Assembly: GCA_002914805.1 (NCBI GenBank)
Contig: JXTB01000816.1
Span: 45,374 to 109,373 of the forward strand
Reading direction: 5' to 3'
DNA length: 64,000 nt
Origin: Parasponia andersonii
Lineage: Eukaryota > Streptophyta > Magnoliopsida > Rosales > Cannabaceae
A program made the position numbers and the translations under genes. Of the stretch, positions 20,680 to 32,355 are shown in pieces (positions within the stretch are counted from its first letter, which is position 1; each line of letters opens with the position of its first letter). The notes beneath the pieces were generated by a model. That model was not told where the DNA came from. It saw only the letters and a list, made by a program, of their open reading frames with translations, and ran no database searches.

Positions 20680-23345
20680 CACTCCTGCAATAAATCTAGC
20701 CATGAATGACGACGATCGTCGTTCGTTCTCATAAATATTTTCTGCTGTTATGGTACCACAACAAATTTTTCCAATGCTTTATAATATTTTTTGCTATCTA
20801 TCTCTGGTATAGAATCTAGAATATTTTGGTACTCTTCAACGCTTAATGGATTAGAATCATTATTGTTGCCCTCATTATTATTTTTTCTTTAAAATCTATG
20901 AACTTACATATGGTCTCACTACAAGCAAGTGACACTTCAGTCTTAACACTAAGACTTTTCGTAAATTCCTCTAAAACATTTTCAGAGGATGAATGAGCTC
21001 CTTTGTTTTTTTTTTTTTCTCCTTTAGTCTTGGTATATCAAGTCAAGCAGTTACTACTTGACGATGCATTCTAGTAATTTCTTTTACCCTTTCATCCTCA
21101 TATTCTTTATCAAATTTGTTGGAATGATGTCCTATAAAGTAGTTTATTATTTAGACATTATAAACAATATTTATTAGATTATTTAGTATCTATTTATTAT
21201 TAATAAATTCCATATTATGAATTTCTATTTCATTTATGTCTCATTGATATACATGTGATGTGTATGTTTATCTTATACAAACATCTAAAGATTCCAAGAC
21301 ATGAAATGAGTAATAAAGAATTATTCGTATGATGAGTTCATATGTGAGAGACATTATATTCTTTATTTCATTATATCTAAATTAAATTATTCGCATTCTA
21401 CATATTGAAGATAGAATACTTTACTATGCCATAGAATATAGTATTGCCTATTTAATTAATAAAGTCTCTAATTATCGAAATAAGTCTTCAGATAGAAACA
21501 CTAGTGTGTTATAGAAAAGTTATAACAGCATCGAACATGACCTAGTAAATTAGAATTTGAGGTTAAGTATCGTAACTCAAATTTCTAATTTTACTAATCT
21601 AACATTATTGTAAAAGACCTTAATCCTAATGATTAAGGAACTTATTTTCACATGTTTTGTCTTTTTGAATTACTAAAAGACTAGTTCCGATTTAAGGTTC
21701 GAACACTTTTTATGATGGACACCATGCATATGATGTCACTTTGAGTTTTTCAAGTACTTGGAAAATATAAACTAGGGCCCAGTATTCACTATGTGAATTT
21801 GACTATATTGGCATAAGCAGATACAAACACCATAGTCAACTATTATCCATTAGATGAAAAATGACAACTCAAAGGTAAATATGTACTAAAGAAGTAATAC
21901 GGTAATTTCACCCTACTAGTACGACATTGTATCGGGGGTAGGTCTACAGGTATAGTATATGCTAATGGATCAAGCTAATTAATTGTTAATAAGATTCACA
22001 GAAAAGAAATAATATTTTGGTCCAAGAGTTCAATATTGGGCCTATAGTGGTGTGCCCCAATATAATGGACAAGGCTCAATCATAATTAAGAGTTAATTAT
22101 GATAGTAGGTATATGGTCTATTGGAGCTTAGGCTTTATGGATCCATCTGGTCCCCTGTCTAGCTCAAATTAAAGCCCAATAGTTATTTGATGATCAGTTG
22201 AGCCCAACAAACCTAATAAGCCCATTAGGGTTTACTAATCTCTCTATAGTTAAGAGAAAAGTTCTCTAGCAACCAAATATAAGTGTTACACGTGAAACAC
22301 CCCCTTGAAGAGAGAGTGTCACAAGAAAAATAGAGAAAGAGAGTAGCGAAAATCGGCCACTACTAGAGATTTACTGTCCTTGGTGTTTCGGCCATCCCAG
22401 AGAAATCGAATCGAGGAGATTGTCTTCCTATTCATCTGCGGATCTTTTTATTGGGAATCAAGAAGGTGACCACCCACCGGATCAATCAAAGAGCTTTCGA
22501 GATAGATGGGAAGACAAGAAGGTTGTGAAGCGAATTCGGATATTATTCTTATCTAAATCTAGAGTTAATTTATGTTAGATCACAATCCGAAATGTTTGTA
22601 AAAAAAAATATTTTAAACAACCAATTCCGCTGCGTTTCTTGATTTTACAAAATTATGGTGTTCTTGAAAATGATTTTATGAAAATATTTTCCTGAAATTT
22701 ATTCTAGCTAATACCAGCAAAATTTAGTACCAATATCAACATGCATTCCAATGCCAAAAAAAATGATGCTCTTATTGTCATTCATCATTTGTACTAGGAG
22801 GAAGTTACGTGGAGACATAACTCATCCCACAAGTAATAGTAGTAGTAGTATTATTATTGAATATTATTCTAAGTACATTATAATGTGGTAATCCTTTCTT
22901 GCAATACCTCTCTACAGTTGAATATTTCTACAAAATTAAAATACATATAGTATTAATGCATTAACATGATAAAGCATAAGAAATAACAAACCAACCTAAT
23001 AGAAGTACAATACCTTGAGATAAGAATCTCATACTTCCTCACTAGCAGTAACGATATTGGTCTCAGGGTCCGTCCCATACTAGTTTGCTTAAAAAGGTGA
23101 GAGAAATCCCAGTGTAATTTTCTTAGCTCGATTGAATTTGGATTTCAGCTTATCCACTTTATATCTCTCCCCAAATTTGTCAAATATGTCTTGTTCGTTC
23201 TGGTGCCAGTTGTAGTTTGCAACCCCTTTTTTGCCTCTTCATGCAAAAGACTAATAAAAAAGGACTCAATCGGTTCAGGCTATAAAGCATGATCACCAGA
23301 GTCGGTGTTCTTCATATCCATCTAAGTATTATATCTCAGTGTTCT
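20680..23345 (-). pseudogene. Myb/SANT-like DNA-binding protein (Harbinger ORF1-type), split by an insertion
   Basis: The upstream part (23345-23020) translates, across stops, to NYNWHQNEQDIFDKFGERYK, KLKSKFNRAKKI and YGTDPETNIVTASEEV, the core of the plant Myb_DNA-bind_3 domain. Sequence then runs to 22725, is broken by the 21117-22719 insertion, and resumes in the same frame. Joining VDIGTKF to DKEYEDERVKEITRMHRQVV restores a continuous reading. The C-terminal end, at about 20880-20690, reads NPLSVEEYQNILDSIPEID then RTNDDRRHSWLDLL. Such proteins are encoded beside PIF/Harbinger transposases, here its immediate neighbour on the same strand. Confidence 0.7.
21117..22719. mobile_element. Solo LTR-like insertion, 1.6 kb, with 5-bp target-site duplication
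   Basis: It starts TGTTGGAATG and ends TACCAGCA (TG...CA), flanked by AAATT at 21112-21116 and 22720-22724, the expected 5-bp duplication. Removing it and one duplication restores the reading frame of the Myb/SANT-like pseudogene. It contains no protein-coding sequence, so it is most likely a solo LTR (copia-like start), though a small non-autonomous element without internal genes is possible. Confidence 0.75.
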
Positions 23346-25480
23346 TCATATCTATCTATATCAATTAATATAAAAACTTCACACAAGAAATGATAAATCT
23401 CGTGAAACTATGCACTAATATTCTAAGTTTATTAAATATGAATGGTACAAATAATTCAAATAACATATAACAAACACCACTTTATTAACTAATTATAACC
23501 AAGTGAACAAACTAATATGATGTTGTTGATAATAAGGACAATTATATATACGTTTATATTTATATATTATATATACATATAACATATATCCCCCATTCAA
23601 CCAAGTCCCTAAATTGTATACTTTATACAATGCTTTTATAATGTCATTTTTTTTCTTTTTTGTGAAGCTTCACAATGTCATAGCCTAAATCATAATAAAA
23701 CAATAGTTTTTTTTAGTGAAACTTCACAACATCATGGCCTAAATCATAATAGAACAATAATAAAATCATAGACTTAGCAGCTCTAATTTCATAATAAAAC
23801 TATGATTTTATCCCTAAATCAGAATCCAAACTCAATACATGAAAAAAAAAATATGCGAAAAAATAATAAATTAAAACTATTCTCTTTCTATTGTTTAATC
23901 TAATATTAGATATATGTTTAGAAAGTCACTTATCTTTGTAAGTCTCCTATTTAAAGAAAAATTGAGAGAACTTTATTACGAATACTGTTACTTATGAAAT
24001 AGGTATCTAAGGATTCTTATTTATAGACAATAAGAAAAAGGACATGAGAGAAAAAAAATCCTAGCAATCCCACACACTATAGTCATCATGTTGTAGGTGC
24101 GTGGGATCCTCTCTAAGTGTAGGTGCGTGGGATCCTCTCTAAGTGGTTAATTTTGGCCACAATCATGTTATTCCTTTTTTGGAAATATCTTATTACTTGA
24201 TTTCATAATTTGTAATATTTGATCATTCTATATTTTCTTTTATATTCAGTAATTAATTAAATATTACCTTATCAGTTTTTCTTTAATTTATTAATATTCA
24301 ATTAACCATAATTATAATAACTATCTAATTATATATAAGTTTATTGAACTAAATCAATGATATGAATCCATATCATTCTTTTCCTAGAAAATAGCATATT
24401 CCAAATAATAATATCTTTTGTGTTCACATTTGCCAATTTTATCCAGAAGTTACCAAAAACATAAACAAGTCCATTGAGTTATACTGTGCTTCACGCCTAG
24501 GGCCAGCAACTAGGCCAACCACGTAGTCTATTTAATAGTCCAACCATATCATATCTAATTACTACTTTAATTAGTTCAGTCTAGTAACAATGTAGCTATT
24601 GATATAAGCTAGCCCGATAATCTTATAGGATAAATACAATTGGTTCTTAAATAATTAAACAGCATGTCCATTATTTAATTTCAGATCTATTCTACTAAAA
24701 GACTAAAATTACACTTCAATTATCCATAAATATATTTCGGAGAATTATCCCACACCATAATGATTCTTTGCTAATTATCCTTTTGTATAATATCATAAAA
24801 ACGTAATCTTATGTTTCTTGGTTCTTGCTAATTTTTTAATGATCATGAGTTAACATTTTGAATAAATCAGTTTTGACATTCTTATGCCTAAGTCTTATGA
24901 TCAAGAATCGAAATCTATCAAAAGATATTATTTCACCAAAATTTCATGTTGCTAACTCTAATTATATAGTTCAATAAATATATTTTACTAAATACCAGAG
25001 AATATTTACTTCGATTGTTCTCACTCATATGTAGTTCAAATAAACCCATACTTGAGAATATATAATCACATCTAACTCAAGATTAAGAGTAAAGCTAATC
25101 ATTGTACATGAAATTCTTTTTATTGATATTATCAATATAATTTCATTTATAATCCAATTCAATGTAAGTCGCATTACACTAGCTAACTTTAGTTTGACTA
25201 AGACAAATCAAACTATTTTAGAGTCTGTTAAAACATAAATAAAGTGTCTAACCTTATTTATATTACTGAGAATCATAATTAATTAATTGTAAATAACTTG
25301 TATATATATCTTTTATGAATCTACATTACAATCATATATATACATATTAATATAATTAAATGAATATTTATTTAAACAACATTATGCATATATAATTAAC
25401 TGAATAATATTTTATTTCATTAATATGAAAATATTTACATAAAAATAAATACTTTTATAAGCTTCTTCAACTAACTCTAA
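23346..25480. other. AT-rich non-coding region
   Basis: Very AT-rich sequence without recognisable genes. It holds a locally repeated word around 23655-23770 (variants of GTGAAGCTTCACAATGTCAT and CCTAAATCATAATA) and the tandem pair at 24093-24144. Transposon remnants are likely but none can be named. Confidence 0.4.
24093..24144. repeat. Perfect 26-bp tandem duplication
   Basis: GTAGGTGCGTGGGATCCTCT followed by CTAAGT occurs twice head to tail without mismatch, implying a recent event. Confidence 0.9.
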
Positions 25481-25499
25481 CAATATCATGTAGAATAAT

Positions 25500-26700
25500 A
25501 GGCCTTCCTAAAGTATCAAGCATCTGCGATGAAAACTCCAAAACTACCCATTAATTTCTTTATAATAACAACTATAATAGACCCCAAATTGTCTTGAGTA
25601 CCCTATGATAGTAGACGCACAATGTTGAGTTTTAAGTATCCAATATCTGGTAGTCTCCACTTACAATTTTGAGAAACTCCTCTATAAGGTGGTTTGGCTT
25701 CCAAAATTGACAACAAATTGTAATATTCGTTTCTTTATAAAGAAGCATATTTTAGGATGGTGTTTCGCTCTTTTTTCTGACCTCCATAAGTGCCAAGCAT
25801 TTTGTTATAAAACTCTAAAACTTCCCACCAACCTCTTGCAATAGCAGCCGCGATAGACCCCAAATGGTCTGGAGCACCCTTTGACAGCAACTGCATCAAT
25901 GTTAAGTTTTAAGCATCCTATATCTGGCAGTCTCCAATTGTAATTTGGAGAAACTTCTCTACTAGCTACTTTGTTTTCCAAAACTGACTCCAAACTGCAA
26001 TACTCATTTTTCCGTAAAGAAGTATATTTCAAGATAATGCTTGGCTCTTTTTTTATTTCTACCTCCATAAACAAATGAACAATTTGGTTTCTGTTGTGCC
26101 AAATGAACTAGAAAATAACACAACAAATCTCAAAATCATTTGTATTTAATTTTGCATGCAAGTATAGTAGCAAGCCCGTAATATGAGCTCCACAAAATCC
26201 AGAAAATAAATCCTAGAATCAACTGTCCTTCCACACTATCTCAGCGACATCACACTTAACCAAAGCATGGAAAGAAGATTCAATCCCACTTTGATAGTTC
26301 AAATAAACAGGAAAGCATGAGATATTTCTTCTATTCGAATTCAACTTGTTGGGAAGAATATAATTAAAGGCTTTTTAAATGAATATCTTAATATTATTTG
26401 TGACATTCGTTTTCCAAAAAAAGGTCCACCAACTCTAATTTCACTCTCATATGAATATCTCACATATTCCCTTTTCTCCATCATTAATCTATAATACGAG
26501 TTTACAAAATAATAACCATTTTCTCGAAATGCCAGGCCATCTTATCTAAAAAACACTTCTGCTTAACGGAATGCTTATGATAGACCCATGATCAATTGTC
26601 GAGAAAAGGTCCCTAATTTTAGCCACATCCTACTTTTCTCTAATAATCAAATTAGAGACTCAAATCATCTTTTTCTTTCATTTCCGGCTGATAGAATAAA
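25500..26700 (-). pseudogene. LINE 3'-end remnant (zinc-binding and RNase H-like part), partly tandem-duplicated
   Basis: On the minus strand about 26300-26210 reads ESSFHALVKCDVAEIVWKD, the zf-RVT motif of plant LINEs. The frame 26074-25805 then reads NYNWRLPDIGCLKLNIDA, the start of the RVT_3/RNase H-like domain (WxPPxxGxxKLNxDA). It continues in a shifted frame as APDHLGSIAAAIARGWW. A second, more diverged copy of the RNase H-like segment follows at 25795-25504. Frameshifts and stops abound. Confidence 0.7.
25504..26070. repeat. Tandem duplication of a ~290-bp LINE segment
   Basis: Copy A (about 25504-25795) and copy B (about 25796-26070) align throughout. They share GACCCCAAA, TTAAGTTTTAAG(T/C)ATCC, TATCTGG(T/C)AGTCTCCA and the CTCTTTTTT...CCTCCATAA ending. 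Divergence of perhaps 15-20% suggests an old duplication. Confidence 0.7.
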
Positions 26701-27250
26701 CATAATGATATATTTTCATAATTAATTCATTTAATACATTTTTTTAGTGAAGCTTAAAAATTTTATTTGTAAATAATAGACTGGAAAAATAAACATAATT
26801 TACTCCCTAATTTAAGAGACAAATTTTTTTCTCTATAAAAACAAGTAGAGGTAAAATTATGATTTTCCAATCTTCTTTTAATTTATGATAGTGGAATATA
26901 TTAATAGTATTCTCTGGGTAATTGATGTATTAAATATGGTTAAGTTAGGAATACAAAACTTTTTTTTTGTATTAATTAATACCAATTCATAATGAGGGAA
27001 TGGGAAGGAATGAATCTTAAATTAAGATTCCATCTAAATAAATAAAAAAAAATATTAAGCAATGCCATGTCAATGGGCCATCAATAAGTTGTCTATCCAT
27101 AAATGTATTTAATGAGATTTATAAGTTCAAACCTAATGATTACCATAAATTTTTGTTTGTTAACTGCCCATTTAATTAGAACAACAATAACCATTGGTGG
27201 ATAAATATCAGAGTAACCATTGAAACCTCATCTCTATATATATATATATA
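26701..27250. other. AT-rich spacer, no gene
   Basis: Nothing recognisable. It ends in a TATATATATA run that provides the TA target of the next MITE. Confidence 0.4.
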
Positions 27251-27503
27251 GGGCACCAATCTAGTAGGTATTTTTTTTTACTTATGCATAGGTATCAATT
27301 TGGCCAATGAAAATTTAGCATGCATATTTTTTTATTGTAAAAAGTAAAAGAGAGAAAGAGCATTAATGATGCACGTCTTTTCATGTATTTCATTATAGCC
27401 ATTGGATCACCATAGCCATTGGATCACCATCTAATAGTGATCCAACGGCTAAAAAAAAAATACATATCTATAGGTAAAAAAAATGCATATTAGATTGGCA
27501 ACC
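27251..27503. mobile_element. MITE of Stowaway/mariner type in a TA run
   Basis: The ends are imperfect inverted repeats of about 45 bp. GGGCACCAATCTAGTAGGTA then T9ACTTATGCATAGGTAT on the left pairs with the reverse complement of TACATATCTATAGGTA, A6TGCATATTAGATTGGCAACC on the right. TA dinucleotides flank both sides. The 253-bp element contains a 17-18 bp direct duplication (CATAGCCATTGGATCAC, about 27397-27431) and no coding sequence. Confidence 0.7.
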
Positions 27504-28059
27504 ATATATATATATATATTTGATATTTAAGGGAGGCGGATTGATATCTAGACTCAATATTAGAAGTGAGTATGATTATCAATCAAGCTAAGCCTGTAAT
27601 CACAAACTAACTGTAATATTTTCAGAGATTAAACTTCCTGGTACAAAAATACTTTAAGATTCATGAATTACAAAAATTAAAACACTCTTCAACCTATTTG
27701 TTAAATATTTTGTAACAACTTTGTAAATAACATTACAAAGGTGGATTAGACGAAAATATGAGACTCTTGTAGGCTCTTAACTTTTGGAATGAAGACATCT
27801 ATTGGGCATTTCGTAAAGTACAAATACACTCTAGTATTTTTTTACCCGGGCCTACTACAGGCTTAGCCTTATCAATTTCCTTTTCTATTTAACTTATTAT
27901 TTAACTTATTGTGAAATTTTAGTAGATATAGTTTTTTATTATTATTATTTTAACTAGATCTACTTCGGGTTTAGCTCTATTAATTTCTTTTTCTATTTAT
28001 CTTATTGTGAAATTTTAGGAGATAATGTGATGGATGACCACTTTCTTAATATGTTTTAA
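27504..28059. repeat. Spacer with a diverged ~75-bp direct duplication
   Basis: About 27850-27925 and 27958-28022 share the order CTAC...GGTTTAGC, CTATTAATTTC, TTTTCTATTTA, CTTATTGTGAAATTTTAG and AGATA. They lie about 100 bp apart. The remainder holds no gene. Confidence 0.55.
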
Positions 28060-28196
28060 GTAGGTGTAAACTTTTAAATCTTATAGTCAAACTTCCATAT
28101 CATTTATAATTGTCTTTTTATTTCCCTTTTCGCCCTTCCTATATCTATACTGAATTTTTTTTTTTTCATTTTTACTATTTTTTTAATCGTTTTTAC

Positions 28197-28197
<1 letters not shown>

Positions 28198-28232
<35 letters not shown>

Positions 28233-28305
28233 GTTCTCTCTCTATCTTGCTGAGTTGCTCTCTCTTTCTAGCTCTCTGTCTCTCTCTATCTCTCTTTTTT
28301 TTTTT
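28198..28305. repeat. CT-rich microsatellite tract
   Basis: A pure (TC)n run at 28198-28228 continues as interrupted CTCTCT words and ends in a T-run. It is the left-arm partner of the GA tract near 32100-32240. Confidence 0.85.
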
Positions 28306-29501
28306 TTTGAAGTTCTTCTTTGATAAATGTTTTCATGTTTTTTGACATTTTGAAGTTATTCTCCGGTGGTGTTTTTGATGAATTAATTCTTCATCTTAGG
28401 AGGCATGTATTGTATTATTGATGTGAGTTTTGATTTTGATTTTATTTCATTATATTGTGTTCTATTTTGGGGCTTTTAATTTTTATTAGTAATTTATTTG
28501 TAAGTACTATTAATTTCTTATATAATTTTGTTTTTTATTATTAATTAATGTTTGTTTGTGTTATTCTATGTATTTTTGAATTATTTTTCATAATTGGTAG
28601 TGGTTCATGAATTTTTTGTCCTAGTGTATAAATTTTTTATAATCGTATATGATATTATTGTTCGTTATTTTTTGTTGCTGAAAATGTTCACTATTGTAGT
28701 TCATTTCATGAATTCTTTGTTGGAGTTTATGTGATTTTTGTACTAATATATAGTGTTTTTTTTATTTAGTTTTTATTTATTATATATTAGGTATTTTCTT
28801 GTTTAGTTTATATGGTGTATCTGATTTTTAAGTTGTATATGATATTTTTGGTCGTGGTATATAATTTTTGAATTATTTTTTGTAATTGGTAATGGTTCAT
28901 GAATTTTTTATAATGGTATATATATTTTTAAATGTGGTATATGGCATTATTATTTATTGATTTTTGTTGTTGAACATACTCACTATTTTAGTTCGGTTCA
29001 TGAATTTTTTGTTATAATATATGTATTTTTGCGCTGATATATAATATTTTTGTTCTCTAATTTTTTCTTACAAACATATTAACTATTTTCCTTTTTAGTT
29101 CATAAATTTTGGACGTAGTATATAGAATTTTTGAGGTGGGTACATAGTATTAGTGACTTAGAGTTTTTATATGTTTGTTATTTGTTATTTAGTTTATATA
29201 TTTGTGGTTGTAGTATATATGTATGATTTTTGTGGTAATATATTTTTTGTCGTAATATAGTATTATTGAACATATTTAGTACTTTGTGTTTGGTTTCTAT
29301 ACTTTTTGTTATGGCTTCTATGCTTATGAATCTTGTATGCATAATGATGTACATAATTTATTTTTTTGGAATAAAATCTAGATGACTACTTTTTATTGTA
29401 GTTTATGTACTTATATACCTTGTCTTTAGATTCATGTACTTGATTCATTTTTTTATATTATGGTTTTTTATCTAGTTAGAAGTCAAACTAATTAGGATTG
29501 T

Positions 29502-29583
29502 TCATCAAGAGTAAGTTGTTCTCTCACATACTATTGAGAAACTCATCAAGAGTAAGTTGTTCTCTCACGTACTATTGAGAAAC
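29502..29583. repeat. 41-bp tandem duplication
   Basis: TCATCAAGAGTAAGTTGTTC, then TCTCAC(A/G)TACTATTGAGAAAC occurs twice head to tail with a single difference. It lies at the inner boundary of the left arm of the inverted-repeat element. Confidence 0.85.
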
Positions 29584-30825
29584 TAATGTTGGCAAACCGA
29601 AAAAGAAGTGAATGCTCTCTACTGATGAGTTATAGAATAAACAAGTACAACGTGGTCGATGTAAATAATATAGCCATAATCAAAAAATTTGTAAGAATTT
29701 GATCTATGTAGAATTGTAAAAGTGTTTTAAAGAAGATGAAAACTCATGATCGATCATTAGGTTCTTGTTGTTAGAATTGTAGTGATGTTTTATTAAATAG
29801 TGTTTTATGCCAATTCATTATCATTATAGCTTCTGGTTTATTTTCATTTGTTCATTATTTTTTAAAGGTTCATTTATTTTGATAAGTAGTATATCAAAAT
29901 ATATACGAATCACGTAAGTATTAAAATGTATATAGTCAAGAATGGTTCAAATAGATGGTTCATGCATTTATGTACCTAGTTTTTTTTTTATGTACGCATA
30001 ATATGTAAACTACATATATAAGTTTATGAACTACTCAAATGGCTTCATGAATCTGATATGTATATAAGTTTGTGAATATATGAAATGAGCACATAATCTA
30101 TGAACCATGCACTTAAGTTTGTGAACTACTCAAACGACATTATAAACTTTAAATATATCTCATTATTCTTGTACATTAACTCATATGTTGTTTTATCAGT
30201 ATAGCAAGAAGAAGAAGCAGAAGAAGAAAAAGATGTTGAGGTGTAATAATATTCAAAAATATATTGAAAATATAGTGAATTTAATGATATTTTTATAAAG
30301 ACATAATATTTTCATATTCATGAACCAATGATAAAATATTTATCATCTTCACAATTAAAAGTATTAAAAATAATCATCTTTGTCAAATGAATAGACTTCA
30401 TTCAATTTTAAATTTCCCTCAATCTAATTACACCAAACAAAATCGTATCTTCATCGTCAGTTTCACTTTTCTATTTTCTTATCACTTCTATAGCCATTTC
30501 TCATCTTCTCGTCAGTACAATGATGAAGTTTTACAATCATCTCTTGTTGCTAAGATGCCAATTTTTCTTACAATAATACTTTTTCTAAGCTTGTATCCAT
30601 TCTCAATGCATCTACTTTATGGATGATGAACAGTCAATTTTATTTTTACGAAAGAAACTATTAGATCTTACAAGTTATATATTAGGTATAAAATTACATA
30701 TATTATATAATATTTAAATTAGTCTAAACATTATATATATAATGAGTGTTGATCAGTTCTCAGAATACAATTTGTGAAAACATATGAAAATGTTAATTTA
30801 AATTTGTCAATAAAAAAAGTATGCA

Positions 30826-30828
<3 letters not shown>

Positions 30829-30858
<30 letters not shown>
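30829..30858. repeat. (AT)n microsatellite
   Basis: About fifteen uninterrupted AT units in the centre of the inverted-repeat element. Confidence 0.85.
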
Positions 30859-30861
<3 letters not shown>

Positions 30862-32044
30862 ATTTTGAAAAAAAATATATTAACCATAAAATAAAAAGTA
30901 TGAACCAACAAGTAAAAAGTATTAATCAATAATTAAAAAAATGAATCACTTAGACTCATATACGAGAAAGTAAAAATTTTTAAACTTATGAACTACATAT
31001 ATAAAATTATAAATCATACATATACACTTATGAAATATAATTTTAAACTTATGAACAATGCAAATAATCTTATGAACTACAAAGTTTTAAGAGAACTAAC
31101 AGAATTTAGTTATAAACCACAATAGTTTAACTATAAACTAACAAAATTTAACTATATACTAATACATTTTAATTATGAATCAAAATATTAATAGTATCTC
31201 TTAAAACTTATGAAACATAGTTATAAATTGAAGAGTCACACATAAATTTTTTAATAAACAAAGTTTATTTATGGACCAAAAAAAAGCACTAGTACAATCT
31301 AATTATGAATAAGTAGAATTTAACATTGAACTAATATAATTTAACTAATAAACTTAAATTGAAAACTAATTTAACTGACATATGAACTGAGTAATAAAAT
31401 ATTTAACATATTCGTCAGGATTAATCGAAGAAAAAAAATAAACCACAACAAAAATCATATATAACAAGAAATATATAAACCAAACACAAAATACTAATCA
31501 TGTACTTAATAATACTAAACTAGAAAAAAAAATTCATATACCATCACAAAAATCACATATACTGTAGCTACAAATATATGAATCAAACAACAAAGTATTA
31601 AACATACAATAACCACAAAACATGATTATAATATGCTACCATAGAAATTATATATACCATAAGCATAAATATATGAACCAAACAAAAAATAATGAACATA
31701 AATACCAATAATATCCATAGAATAGGAAAATTGTGTACCACCGTAAAAATTGCATATACCATAACTAAAAATATATGAACTGAACAAAAAATATTTTCTA
31801 ATTTCGAAAAATAATTCAAAAAATATAGAAATATACAAGTAACCAATAAACTATAACAAAAACAGGATTATACAAAAAAAATTATCATAATATCAACATA
31901 CATTAGCAATAAAAATCAAAACACCAAATTCAATCAAGAAGCTGACCTAGAAACATTGAAAAAAATCGTACCTCAATCAATATATTTCACAACGCTGGAT
32001 GAGAAACCCACCTCTAGAGAAGAAGAACTATATCCAGTAGCAAG

Positions 32045-32218
32045 AACCTTGGAACTAGAAAAAAGAATAAAAATATAATATATATATATGCATATATAAG
32101 GGGGAGAGAGAGAATAAGAAAGAGCGCAAACCTTGGAACTAGAAAAAAGAATAAAAATATAATATATATATATATATATGCATATATAAGGGGGAGAGAG
32201 AGAATAAGAAAGAGCGCA
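32045..32218. repeat. 84-bp tandem duplication in the right arm
   Basis: A unit beginning AACCTTGGAACTAGAAAAAA and ending GAATAAGAAAGAGCGCA is present twice (32045-32128 and 32129-about 32218). The copies differ only in the length of an internal (AT)n run. The left arm has no equivalent duplication, so it arose after the arms formed. Confidence 0.85.
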
Positions 32219-32355
32219 GAGAGAGAAAGAGAGAGAGAGAGGAAAATACAGAGCATAAAATAGAAGATTTAGATTGATTTAATAAAATAAGGCAAACATA
32301 AAAATAGAAATGATAATTTAAATGAAATGGATATTTGTTTATAACCATTAAAGCA

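Larger units (their letters stand above)
28060..32355. mobile_element. Large inverted-repeat element, arms ~1 kb
   Basis: Sequence from about 28060 to 29300 recurs in inverted orientation at about 32355 to 31450. In order, matching stretches are: TTCCATATCATTTATAATT with the complement near 32300; the CT-rich block 28198-28305 with the GA-rich block 32100-32240; TGAATTATTTTTCATAATTGG with the complement near 31810; and TAGTATTATTGAACATA...AGTACTTTGTGTTTGGTTT with the complement near 31480-31540. The centre (29300-31450) is AT-rich with the duplication at 29502-29583 and a long (AT)n. No transposase was found. It may be a Mutator-like element with long TIRs, or a foldback element. Outer edges and target duplication are unresolved. 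Confidence 0.65.

Noticed and set aside
31598-32348. Several hydrophobic minus-strand ORFs
   Set aside because: Phe/Ile/Tyr/Leu-rich translations of AT-rich and GA-rich repeat arms; low complexity.
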